From: RGDT01 sp964630925
GTDB taxonomy: Bacteria; Planctomycetota; Planctomycetia; Gemmatales; Gemmataceae
Direction of reading: 5' to 3'
Assembly (NCBI GenBank): GCA_964630925.1
Contig: CAZVZK010000133.1
Span: 1-28,867 of the forward strand
Length of the DNA: 28,867 nt
This document shows positions 6,944 through 13,486 of the stretch, in pieces. Under the pieces are notes generated by a model that had not been told where the DNA came from, made no database searches, and saw nothing but the letters and a program-made list of their open reading frames with translations. The number at the start of each line of letters is the position of its first letter. The stretch's first letter is position 1. Both the position numbers and the translations under genes were made by a program.

Positions 6944-7277
6944 ACGTCGTCGGGAAGTGGAATGTGACTCGGCGCCCGCCGGTGGGTGTGCGTGAGGTGA
7001 GCGTGTGAGCGTGTGAGCAGGTGACTCGCGCACTCGCCGCCGGTCCGTGACCCGAGGCGTCGGTTGACGCCAGAGTCACATGCTCACATCGGAGACAAGT
7101 GGGCAGGTGACTCGGCCTCCCGCCAGGGGGCGTCACGAGCGTGACGTGTGACGGGTGATACCGGGTCGGGTTGGATCGATCCCTGCGGGCGACGCACATG
7201 CTGGCCGGGCCTGCGGCCCGGCGGCAGGCTGGCAGCCTGCCCTACGCGACGAATCAACGCGAGACGGTGTGACTCGG
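6879..7277 (+). repeat. Cluster of five GTGACTCG(G) direct repeats
   Basis: The word occurs at 6879, 6964, 7021 (GTGACTCGC variant), 7107 and 7269, giving spacings of 85, 57, 86 and 162 nt. Several copies share longer flanks (for example TGTGACTCGGCGCCCG at 6963 and 7268). The spacing is not constant enough for a CRISPR array. A degenerate dispersed repeat or a set of protein-binding sites are options. Confidence 0.5.
7204..7241. repeat. Two back-to-back hairpins (REP-like)
   Basis: GCCGGGCC-TGC-GGCCCGGC (7204-7222) is followed immediately by GGCAGGCT-GGC-AGCCTGCC (7223-7241 within the same run). Both have perfect 8-bp stems with 3-nt loops. The tandem palindrome pattern is typical of extragenic repeats. 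Confidence 0.65.
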
Positions 7278-7703
7278 CGCCCGACGGTGCCTCGCGCCCG
7301 CTGACGCGGGGGCGTGGCGCGTCACGTCGGGCTTCGCCCGGCTGACGCCGGGCTCAACCACGACCTACAAGACAAGGGCCGGGGATCGACACGATCCCCC
7401 TTCCGGGCCTTCGCGTCCGCCGCGGGGAGGCCGGCACGCGACACCACCCCCTGAAATGCAAGTTGTGTCCGGAGAGGCCCGATGGCGCACGATCAGCGTT
7501 GGTTTTTCATTGCAGGGGGGTGACCGGGGGGGTGCAATGCAATGCAATTGTCCGGCCGCAACCCCCGGCGGCCTGGGCGAAGCGAAATCCTGCTGGCCGA
7601 GGGGACTTGAACAAGAGCGGGCACCTCCGGACCTGGCGGCGGTCTCACCCGAACCCGGCACGCCATCGCGGCGTCCTTCTGGGATTGTCAGGAGGAGGGG
7701 GCG

Positions 7704-8357
7704 ATGAAGGAATACCCGAGCATCCCGTCGGCCGCAGATCTTCTGGCCCGCCGCCCCGAGTATCTGGGTCGGCCGTTCGTGGCGTTCGAGAAGTTGGACG
7801 GCTCCAACATCCGCGCCGAGTGGGACCGCAAGAAGGGCTGGCACCTCTTCGGCAGCCGGCACCGCCCCCTCGACGCCAGCCACCCCGAGCTGGGCCGCGC
7901 CGTCGGCCTCGTCCTCGCCGGGTACGGCGAGGCCCTGGCGAAGGCCCTCACCGATGACCCCGCCTTCCACGGCGCGGGGCGGGCGACGGCGTACTTCGAG
8001 TACCTCGGCCCGCACAGCTTCGCCGGCATGCACGCGCCCGCGGACCTGCGTGTCGCGTCCAACGAGCCGATGCGTGTCGTCCTGATCGACCTCAACCTGC
8101 ACAAGCGCGGCCTGGTGGGCGCCGAGACGTTCATCGCCCGCCTGGGGCACCTCGGCATCCCGCGCGTCGTTCACCGCGGCGCGCTGTCGCCCGACTTCAT
8201 CGCCGAGGTGCGGGCCGGCGCCCACGGAGGCGGCGAGGGCGTCCTCCTCAAGGGCGGCGAGGGCCACGCGAGATGGATGGCCAAGGTGAAGACCGACGCC
8301 TACCTCGCGCGGCTCAAGGCCGCCTTCGGCGCGGGCTGGGAGAGACACTGGGAGTGA
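7704..8357 (+). CDS. RNA ligase-family covalent nucleotidyltransferase
   Basis: A 217-aa protein with the complete nucleotidyltransferase motif set of the DNA/RNA ligase superfamily. Motif I is FEKLDGSNIR with the predicted adenylated lysine K30; motif III-like AYFEYLG has E99; motif IV is EGVLLKG (E178, K183); motif V is MAKVKT (K194, K196). It is much shorter than DNA ligases and lacks OB or DNA-binding domains, fitting the T4 Rnl2-like RNA ligase family. The start has AGGAGGAGGGGG just upstream. The next gene begins 4 nt after its stop, so the two are almost certainly cotranscribed. Substrate is unknown; RNA repair, possibly in a stress or defence setting, is inference. Confidence 0.85.
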   Translation: MKEYPSIPSAADLLARRPEYLGRPFVAFEKLDGSNIRAEWDRKKGWHLFGSRHRPLDASHPELGRAVGLVLAGYGEALAKALTDDPAFHGAGRATAYFEYLGPHSFAGMHAPADLRVASNEPMRVVLIDLNLHKRGLVGAETFIARLGHLGIPRVVHRGALSPDFIAEVRAGAHGGGEGVLLKGGEGHARWMAKVKTDAYLARLKAAFGAGWERHWE

Positions 8358-8360
8358 ACG

Positions 8361-9035
8361 ATGGGCCTGTCCGTCATCGACGATGTCCGCCTGGTGCCCG
8401 TGGTCGAGCTGGAGCCGCACCACTTCGCCAGCAAGGAGCGGCCCGCGCCGGTGTCCTCCGCGCCGGAGGCGTGGGGCGATTACTGGCGTGAGTCGCTGGC
8501 CGACGCGGGGATCACCGGCGTGCCGCCCCTGCGGCCGGGGTCATGGCATGTCCCGGTGACGCACCTCCGCGACACGCGGACGCTGGGGCTGATCCTCGCC
8601 GCCACCCTGGAGCAATGGGGCGGCGTCGAAGCACTCACCGGGCCGGACGCCGTCCCGGTGTTCGGGGGCGGGCTGGCCCTCTGCGCCGGCGACGAGGTCC
8701 TCGCGGAGCCGGCCTGCTGCGTGGACCTGCGCAACCTGTCCGACTGGCTGGGCGCCTCCGCCTACCGTGGCGCCGGCTGGCAGATCCTGTGGATAGGCCA
8801 CCCGTGGCTGTCCGTCCGCTTCGGCGGCGGGTCGTTGACCCTGTCCGAAAGACATGAGGGGGCCGAGCCGGAGGGCCGATGGGCCGTCACGCCCGAGGCC
8901 CTCGATGCGGCCGTCCGCGCCGCCGCCTCCGAGATGGAGGCTTTCGCCGCACGGCTGCTGCCCGCCGTGTCGGCCCACGTCGGCGGCGAGGAGGCGCGGC
9001 TCGTCGCGAGGAGCCTGGCGGGCCTCGGAGGGTGA
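8361..9035 (+). CDS. Hypothetical protein encoded with the RNA ligase
   Basis: A 224-aa acidic, soluble protein with no signal peptide and no motif I recognise. Features include an N-terminal LVPVVELEPHHFASKERP, a Trp-rich segment (AYRGAGWQILWIGHPWLSVRF, residues about 133-153) and an Ala-rich C-terminal helix. The ATG follows the ligase stop by 3 nt, indicating translational coupling. A role linked to the ligase, such as substrate adaptor or regulator, is only a context inference. It ends about 60 nt before the tRNA-Leu 3' end, which is on the opposite strand. Confidence 0.75.
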   Translation: MGLSVIDDVRLVPVVELEPHHFASKERPAPVSSAPEAWGDYWRESLADAGITGVPPLRPGSWHVPVTHLRDTRTLGLILAATLEQWGGVEALTGPDAVPVFGGGLALCAGDEVLAEPACCVDLRNLSDWLGASAYRGAGWQILWIGHPWLSVRFGGGSLTLSERHEGAEPEGRWAVTPEALDAAVRAAASEMEAFAARLLPAVSAHVGGEEARLVARSLAGLGG

Positions 9036-9097
9036 GCCAAGCCGCGGGCATCCTCCCCGTCACCCGGCTCGGTTCTGCGTATCCTGACCGTCCGGAA

Positions 9098-9181
9098 TGC
9101 CGAAGGTGGGACTCGAACCCACACGCCCGTTACGGACACAAGATTTTGAGTCTAGCGCGTCTGCCATTCCGCCACTTCGGC
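9098..9181 (-). tRNA. tRNA-Leu (CAA anticodon)
   Basis: Read on the minus strand, GCCGAAG pairs perfectly with CTTCGGC, with discriminator A. The anticodon loop is CTCAAAA, giving anticodon CAA (leucine, UUG codons). A long variable arm (TGTCCGTAACGGGCG) and a GTTCGAGTCCC T-arm confirm a class II tRNA-Leu. No CCA is encoded. One anticodon-stem pair is a T-T mismatch. The 3' end faces the accessory region to the left. Confidence 0.95.
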
Positions 9182-9248
9182 CCGTGCCTCAAGTGTACGG
9201 CGGCGCCCCGGCCCTGACAAGCACGGGGCCGGGCGCGCCCTCGGCCCC

Positions 9249-11738
9249 TCACGGGGCCCGCTCGCCCGGGACGGACACCGGCACGGGCCGCACGCGCCAG
9301 ATCTGCTCCGCGTAGCCCCGGATCGTCCGGTCCGACGAGAACCGCCCCGACGCCGCCACGTTCAGGATCACCTTGCGCGACCACTCCTCCGGGTGCGCGT
9401 ACAGCCGGGCCACGTCCGCCTGCGCCCGTCCGTACGCCCCCAGGTCGGCCAGGTGCATGTAGTAATCCCCGCCCGTCAGGAGGGTCCCCCGCAGCGGCTC
9501 GAAGATCCCCCGCTCCATCGGGCTGAAGTGGTCGTTGAAGATCAGGTCCAGCGCCGCCCGCGTCTCCGGCTCGTTGTGGTAATGCCAGTGCGGCGAGTAC
9601 CAGGAGCGGCTACTCGCCACCTGCTCGGCGGTGAGGCCGAAGAGGAAGAAGTTCTCCTCGCCGGCGGCCTCTGCCATCTCGATGGTGGCGCCGTCGCGGG
9701 TGCCGATGGTCAGGGCGCCGTTCATCATGAACTTCATGTTGCCCGTGCCGGACGCCTCGTACCCCGCCGTCGAGATCTGCTCCGACAGGTCCGTCGCCGG
9801 GATCAGCCTCTCGGCGAGGGTCACCGAGTAGTTCGGCAGGAACATCACCTTGAGCCGGCCGCGGACGGCGGGGTCGCGGTCGATCACCGCCGCGATGTTG
9901 TTGATGAGTTTCACGATGAGCTTCGCCAGCGAGTACGACGGCGCCGCCTTGCCCGCGAAGAAGATCACGCGCGGCTGCATCTCCAGCGAGGGGTCCATCC
10001 GCAGCCGGTTGTACAGCACCACCGCGTGCAGCGCGTTGAGGAGCTGCCGCTTGTACTCGTGGATGCGTTTGATCTGCGAGTCGAAGATCATCGACGTGTC
10101 CAGCTCCGGCCCGCCTTGCGAGCGCAGCCAGTGGGCGAACCGCCCCTTCGCCGTCTCCTTCGCCTGCCGGAACCGCTGCCGGAACCCCCCGTCCTCGGCC
10201 AGCGGCTTCAGCTTCTCCAGCTCCTCCAGATCCGTCACCCAGCCGTCGCCGATGGCCGCCGTGATGAGCGACGCCAGCGCCGGGTTCGCCATCAGGAGCC
10301 AGCGCCGCGGCGTCACGCCGTTCGTCTGATTGCCGAACCGCTCCGGGAACATCTCGGCGAAGTCCTTGACGACCTTGGTGCGCAGCAGGTCGCTGTGGAT
10401 CGCCGCGACGCCGTTGGTGCTGTGCGTGCCGACGATGGCCAGGTTCGCCATCCGCACCTTGCGCTCGCGGCCCTCCTCGATCAGGCTCATGCGAGCCACG
10501 CGGCCCTCGTCGCCGGGGAATCGTGCCCGCACGTCACCCAGGAAACGCTCGTTGATGCCGAGGATGATCTCGAGCTGGCGCGGCATGAACCACTCGAACA
10601 GCCGCACCTGCCACTTCTCGAGTGCCTCGGGCAGCAGGGTGTGGTTGGTGTACGCGAGCGTCCGTTGCGTCAGGTCCCACGCCTCGTCCCACGGCAGGCG
10701 TGCGTGATCCAGCAGGTGGCGCATCAGCTCGGCCACCGCCAGTGCCGGGTGGGTGTCGTTGAGCTGGATGGCCACGCGGTCCGGCAGTTGCTGCCAGTCG
10801 CCGCACTCGGCGAGGAACCGCCGCAGGATGTCGTCCAGCGAGCAGGCGACGAGGAAGTACTCCTGGATCAGGCGCAGCCCCTGCCCGGCGGCGGTGCTGT
10901 CGCCGGGGTACAGGACGCGCGTCAGGTTCTCGGCCATCACCTTGTCGTGGACGGCGCGGAAGAAGTCGCCGGTGTTGAACTCGTCGAGGTCGAAGAAGTC
11001 GGCGGCCGACGCGCCCCACAGCCGCAGCGTGTTGATCGTCCTGCCGCCGTAGCCCACCACGGGGCGGTCGTACGGCTGGCCGATGAGGGTCATGGGCTGG
11101 CCGACGCGGATCTTGATGTCGCCGGACAGCATCTGTGCCCCGGAGGCCAGGCGCAGATCGACCTTCTCGTTGGGGCGGGCGACCTCCCAGGGGTCCGGCT
11201 GCCGCAGCCAGTTATCCGGCGCCTCGACCTGGAAGCCGTCGCGCACGTCCTGGCGGAAGATGCCGTACTCGTAGCGCAGCCCGTAGCCGATGGCCGGGAT
11301 CTGGAGGGTGGCCAGCGAGTCGATGAAGCACGCCGCCAGACGCCCCAGGCCGCCGTTGCCCAGCCCGGCGTCGGGCTCCTGGTCGGCCAGCTCGGCGAGG
11401 TCGAGGCCGGCCTGGTGGGCGAGCTGGCGTGCGAACGGCTCGGCGAGGAGGTTGATGATGTTGTTCGACAGCGAGCGCCCGATGAGGAACTCCATCGACA
11501 GGTAGTAGACGCGCTTGTGCCCGATGTGCGCCTTGGCGGTCTCGATCCACCGCTGCGTGAGCTGGTCGCGGATCAGGCGTGCGAACGACTCGAAGCGCTC
11601 GCGGGGGGTGGCGGTGCGCGGGTCGGCGGCGTGGCCGCAGGAGAGGTGCCGCTCGTACAGGCCCCGCAGGTCCGGGGCCGCGGGGCGGGCGATGGAGGCG
11701 GCGGTCAGGCCCTCTTGGCCGGTGCGCATCAGCTTCAC
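9249..11738 (-). CDS. glgP: Glycogen/alpha-glucan phosphorylase
   Basis: This 829-aa protein is a full-length GT35 phosphorylase, which releases glucose-1-phosphate from glycogen or maltodextrin by phosphorolysis using PLP. Family blocks are present throughout: YYLSMEFLIGR near residue 78, GLGNGGLGRLAACF near 126, QLNDTHPALAVAELMR, NQTNGVTPRRW, IHEYKRQLLN, and the PLP-lysine motif EASGTGNMKF with K669. Length is normal for the bacterial enzyme. The start is a GTG at 11738 with AGGAAGGAG 7 nt upstream. It diverges from the polyphosphate kinase gene across a 91-nt gap, so the two may share a control region linking energy reserves (glycogen and polyphosphate). Cytoplasmic, very confident. Confidence 0.97.
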   Translation of the reverse strand: MKLMRTGQEGLTAASIARPAAPDLRGLYERHLSCGHAADPRTATPRERFESFARLIRDQLTQRWIETAKAHIGHKRVYYLSMEFLIGRSLSNNIINLLAEPFARQLAHQAGLDLAELADQEPDAGLGNGGLGRLAACFIDSLATLQIPAIGYGLRYEYGIFRQDVRDGFQVEAPDNWLRQPDPWEVARPNEKVDLRLASGAQMLSGDIKIRVGQPMTLIGQPYDRPVVGYGGRTINTLRLWGASAADFFDLDEFNTGDFFRAVHDKVMAENLTRVLYPGDSTAAGQGLRLIQEYFLVACSLDDILRRFLAECGDWQQLPDRVAIQLNDTHPALAVAELMRHLLDHARLPWDEAWDLTQRTLAYTNHTLLPEALEKWQVRLFEWFMPRQLEIILGINERFLGDVRARFPGDEGRVARMSLIEEGRERKVRMANLAIVGTHSTNGVAAIHSDLLRTKVVKDFAEMFPERFGNQTNGVTPRRWLLMANPALASLITAAIGDGWVTDLEELEKLKPLAEDGGFRQRFRQAKETAKGRFAHWLRSQGGPELDTSMIFDSQIKRIHEYKRQLLNALHAVVLYNRLRMDPSLEMQPRVIFFAGKAAPSYSLAKLIVKLINNIAAVIDRDPAVRGRLKVMFLPNYSVTLAERLIPATDLSEQISTAGYEASGTGNMKFMMNGALTIGTRDGATIEMAEAAGEENFFLFGLTAEQVASSRSWYSPHWHYHNEPETRAALDLIFNDHFSPMERGIFEPLRGTLLTGGDYYMHLADLGAYGRAQADVARLYAHPEEWSRKVILNVAASGRFSSDRTIRGYAEQIWRVRPVPVSVPGERAP

Positions 11739-11829
11739 GATCAGGCTCCTTCCTGGGACGGTCCCTCATCCAACGGTAGGATAGCGAAAACGGGCGCGGC
11801 ACGCGAGGGCAACCGGAGGGTCACCGTCC

Positions 11830-13311
11830 ATGTTCGAGAACGCCGAATTGGGGCAGTCGGTGGACAAGCCTACATTCAAGAAGGAGGCCGAGCTGCTGCG
11901 CACGCGTCTCCTGGAGGCCCAGACCCGCCTCGCCTCCGCGCCCTTCGCCGTCGCCCTGGTCATCGACGGGCTGCCCGCCGCCGGCAAGTCGGAGACGGTC
12001 AACGGCCTGCTCGAATGGCTGGACGCCCGCGGCATCCAGGTCCACGCCCAGCGCGACCTCACCGACGAGGAGAGGCAGCGCCCTCCCATGTGGCGTTACT
12101 GGCGCTCCCTCCCCGCGGCCGGACGCATCGGCATCTACTTCGGCGGCTGGGAGCGCGGGCCGCTGATGCGCCGCGCCCTGGGCAAGACCTCCTCCGGCGA
12201 GCTGGGGGAGGCGCTGCACCGCTACGCCGAGTTCGAGCGCATGCTCGTGCAGGAGAACGTCCTCGTCATCAAGATCTGGCTGCACCTGTCCGAGGGCGGC
12301 CTGCGCCGCCGCCTGCGCAAGCTGCGCTCCAAGCCCGACCAGGCCTGGCGCGTGACGGACCAGGACCGCAAGGTGCTGGGCCGCTACGCCAGGTTCCGCG
12401 CCGCCGCCGAACGCATGATCCGCGACACCAGCACCGCCGACGCCCCCTGGAACGTCCTGGAGGCCGCCGATCACCGCTTCCGCATGCTGGCCGCCGGCCG
12501 GGTGGTGGCCGAGGCCATCGAGACGCGCCTGGCCGCCGTGGCCGCCGCCCCGCCCCGGCCTGCCCCGCACCCCCTGCACCTCGAGCCGGAGCCGCGCAAC
12601 GTCCTCACGGTGCTGGATCAGTCGCTCGTCGTCGCCAAGAAGGAGTACAAGAAGGGCCTGGCCGAGGCGCAGGCGGCCCTGGCGAGCCTGACACGCAAGC
12701 TGCGCTCCAGCCGGCATTCGCTGATGCTGGTCTTCGAGGGGCCGGACGCGGCGGGGAAGGGCGGCGCCATCCGCCGGCTCACGTCGGCGATGGACGCCCG
12801 CGACTACCAGGTCTTCTCGGTGAGCGCCCCGACCGACGAGGAGCGTGCCCACCCGTACCTGTGGCGGTTCTGGCGCAACGTGCCCGCCCACGGCCGCGTC
12901 GTCATCCACGACCGCTCGTGGTACGGCCGCGTCCTCGTCGAGCGCATCGAGGGCTTCGCGTCCGAGAACGAGTGGGCGCGGGCCTACGGCGAGATCAACG
13001 CCTTCGAGGAGCAGCTCGCCGGGGCCGGGGCCCTGATCCTCAAGTTCTGGCTGGCGATCACCCCGGAGGAGCAGCTGCGCCGCTTCTCCGACCGCGAGCT
13101 GACGCCGTACAAGCAGTACAAGCTGACGGCGGAGGACTGGCGGAACCGCGAGAAGTGGGGCGCCTACGAGGCCGCCGCCTGTGACATGATCGCGCGCACC
13201 AGCACCGGCCACGCCCCCTGGGTGCCGGTGGAGGCGGACGACAAGAACCACGCCCGCCTCAAGGTGATCCGCACGGTGGTGGCCCGCCTGAAGGAGGCGC
13301 TGGGCAAGTAA
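11830..13311 (+). CDS. pap: Polyphosphate:AMP phosphotransferase (PPK2, two-domain)
   Basis: A 493-aa fusion of two PPK2 domains, the layout of class II PPK2 enzymes that make ADP from AMP and polyphosphate. The N-terminal domain has Walker A GLPAAGKS (K53), but the second acidic site reads IYFGGWERG (104-110) where Asp-Arg is normal. The C-terminal domain has GPDAAGKGG (K310) and HDRSWYGR (D361, R362), so it is predicted to be the catalytic half. The region between domains (about 235-265) is Pro/Ala-rich. An AACCGGAGGG sequence precedes the ATG by about 9 nt. It is divergent from glgP and convergent with topA. Confidence 0.92.
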   Translation: MFENAELGQSVDKPTFKKEAELLRTRLLEAQTRLASAPFAVALVIDGLPAAGKSETVNGLLEWLDARGIQVHAQRDLTDEERQRPPMWRYWRSLPAAGRIGIYFGGWERGPLMRRALGKTSSGELGEALHRYAEFERMLVQENVLVIKIWLHLSEGGLRRRLRKLRSKPDQAWRVTDQDRKVLGRYARFRAAAERMIRDTSTADAPWNVLEAADHRFRMLAAGRVVAEAIETRLAAVAAAPPRPAPHPLHLEPEPRNVLTVLDQSLVVAKKEYKKGLAEAQAALASLTRKLRSSRHSLMLVFEGPDAAGKGGAIRRLTSAMDARDYQVFSVSAPTDEERAHPYLWRFWRNVPAHGRVVIHDRSWYGRVLVERIEGFASENEWARAYGEINAFEEQLAGAGALILKFWLAITPEEQLRRFSDRELTPYKQYKLTAEDWRNREKWGAYEAAACDMIARTSTGHAPWVPVEADDKNHARLKVIRTVVARLKEALGK

Positions 13312-13326
13312 GGGAGGCACGAAGAA

Positions 13327-13474
13327 GAAGGCATACCACGAAAGACACGGAAGACACGAAAGGAAGACAAAACGAAGCAAGGCAGGTAGAAGAGGACGAC
13401 TGCTGTCTTTTTCTTGATACCTGCTCTGCTTTGTCTTCCTTTCGTGTCTTCCGTGTTTTTCGTGGTATGCCTTC
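13327..13474. terminator. Long inverted repeat between convergent pap and topA; probable bidirectional terminator
   Basis: Arms at 13327-13371 and 13430-13474 match as reverse complements in 44 of 45 positions. Weaker pairing extends inward to about 13388/13418, leaving a loop near 30 nt. The arms are built from degenerate 9-nt units (ACGAAAGAC, ACGGAAGAC, ACGAAAGGA), far more A-rich than surrounding DNA. Both flanking genes point toward it. It looks like a dispersed palindromic element that may also stop transcription from both sides; the termination role is inference. Confidence 0.65.
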
Positions 13475-13486
13475 TCCCGTCACCGC

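Larger units (their letters stand above)
6158..7703. other. 1.5-kb gene-poor stretch rich in repeats
   Basis: No convincing intact gene is visible between the EVE-like gene and the RNA ligase. Open frames here are Arg/Pro-rich shadows. The stretch holds a G-rich degenerate GGGTGGAAA/GGGTCACGG area (about 6229-6318), a 27-bp inverted repeat, a seven-copy heptamer, an ASCH-like remnant, a cluster of GTGACTCGG words, two adjacent hairpins, and TGCAA-type short repeats at 7457-7552. This is typical of an eroding accessory region. Confidence 0.7.

Noticed and set aside
6879..7277. Possible CRISPR array from the repeated GTGACTCGG words
   Set aside because: Repeats are only about 9-16 nt and spacing varies from 57 to 162 nt; no cas gene nearby.
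7463..7957. 164-residue plus-strand frame before the RNA ligase
   Set aside because: Arg/Pro-rich and out of frame with the ligase, which has a strong ribosome binding site of its own.
11739..11829. Divergent promoters between glgP and pap
   Set aside because: TAGGAT (plus) and TATCCT (minus) are -10-like but no convincing -35 lies at the right distance.
9393..13184. 1263-residue plus-strand open frame
   Set aside because: It is the antisense shadow of glgP and an out-of-frame shadow of pap; composition is Arg/Val/Pro-biased without domains.
13259..13483. 74-residue minus-strand frame (reads FVSSVSFVVCLLL)
   Set aside because: It is the translation of the long inverted repeat; such Val/Ser/Phe frames arise from the ACGAAAGAC-type units.
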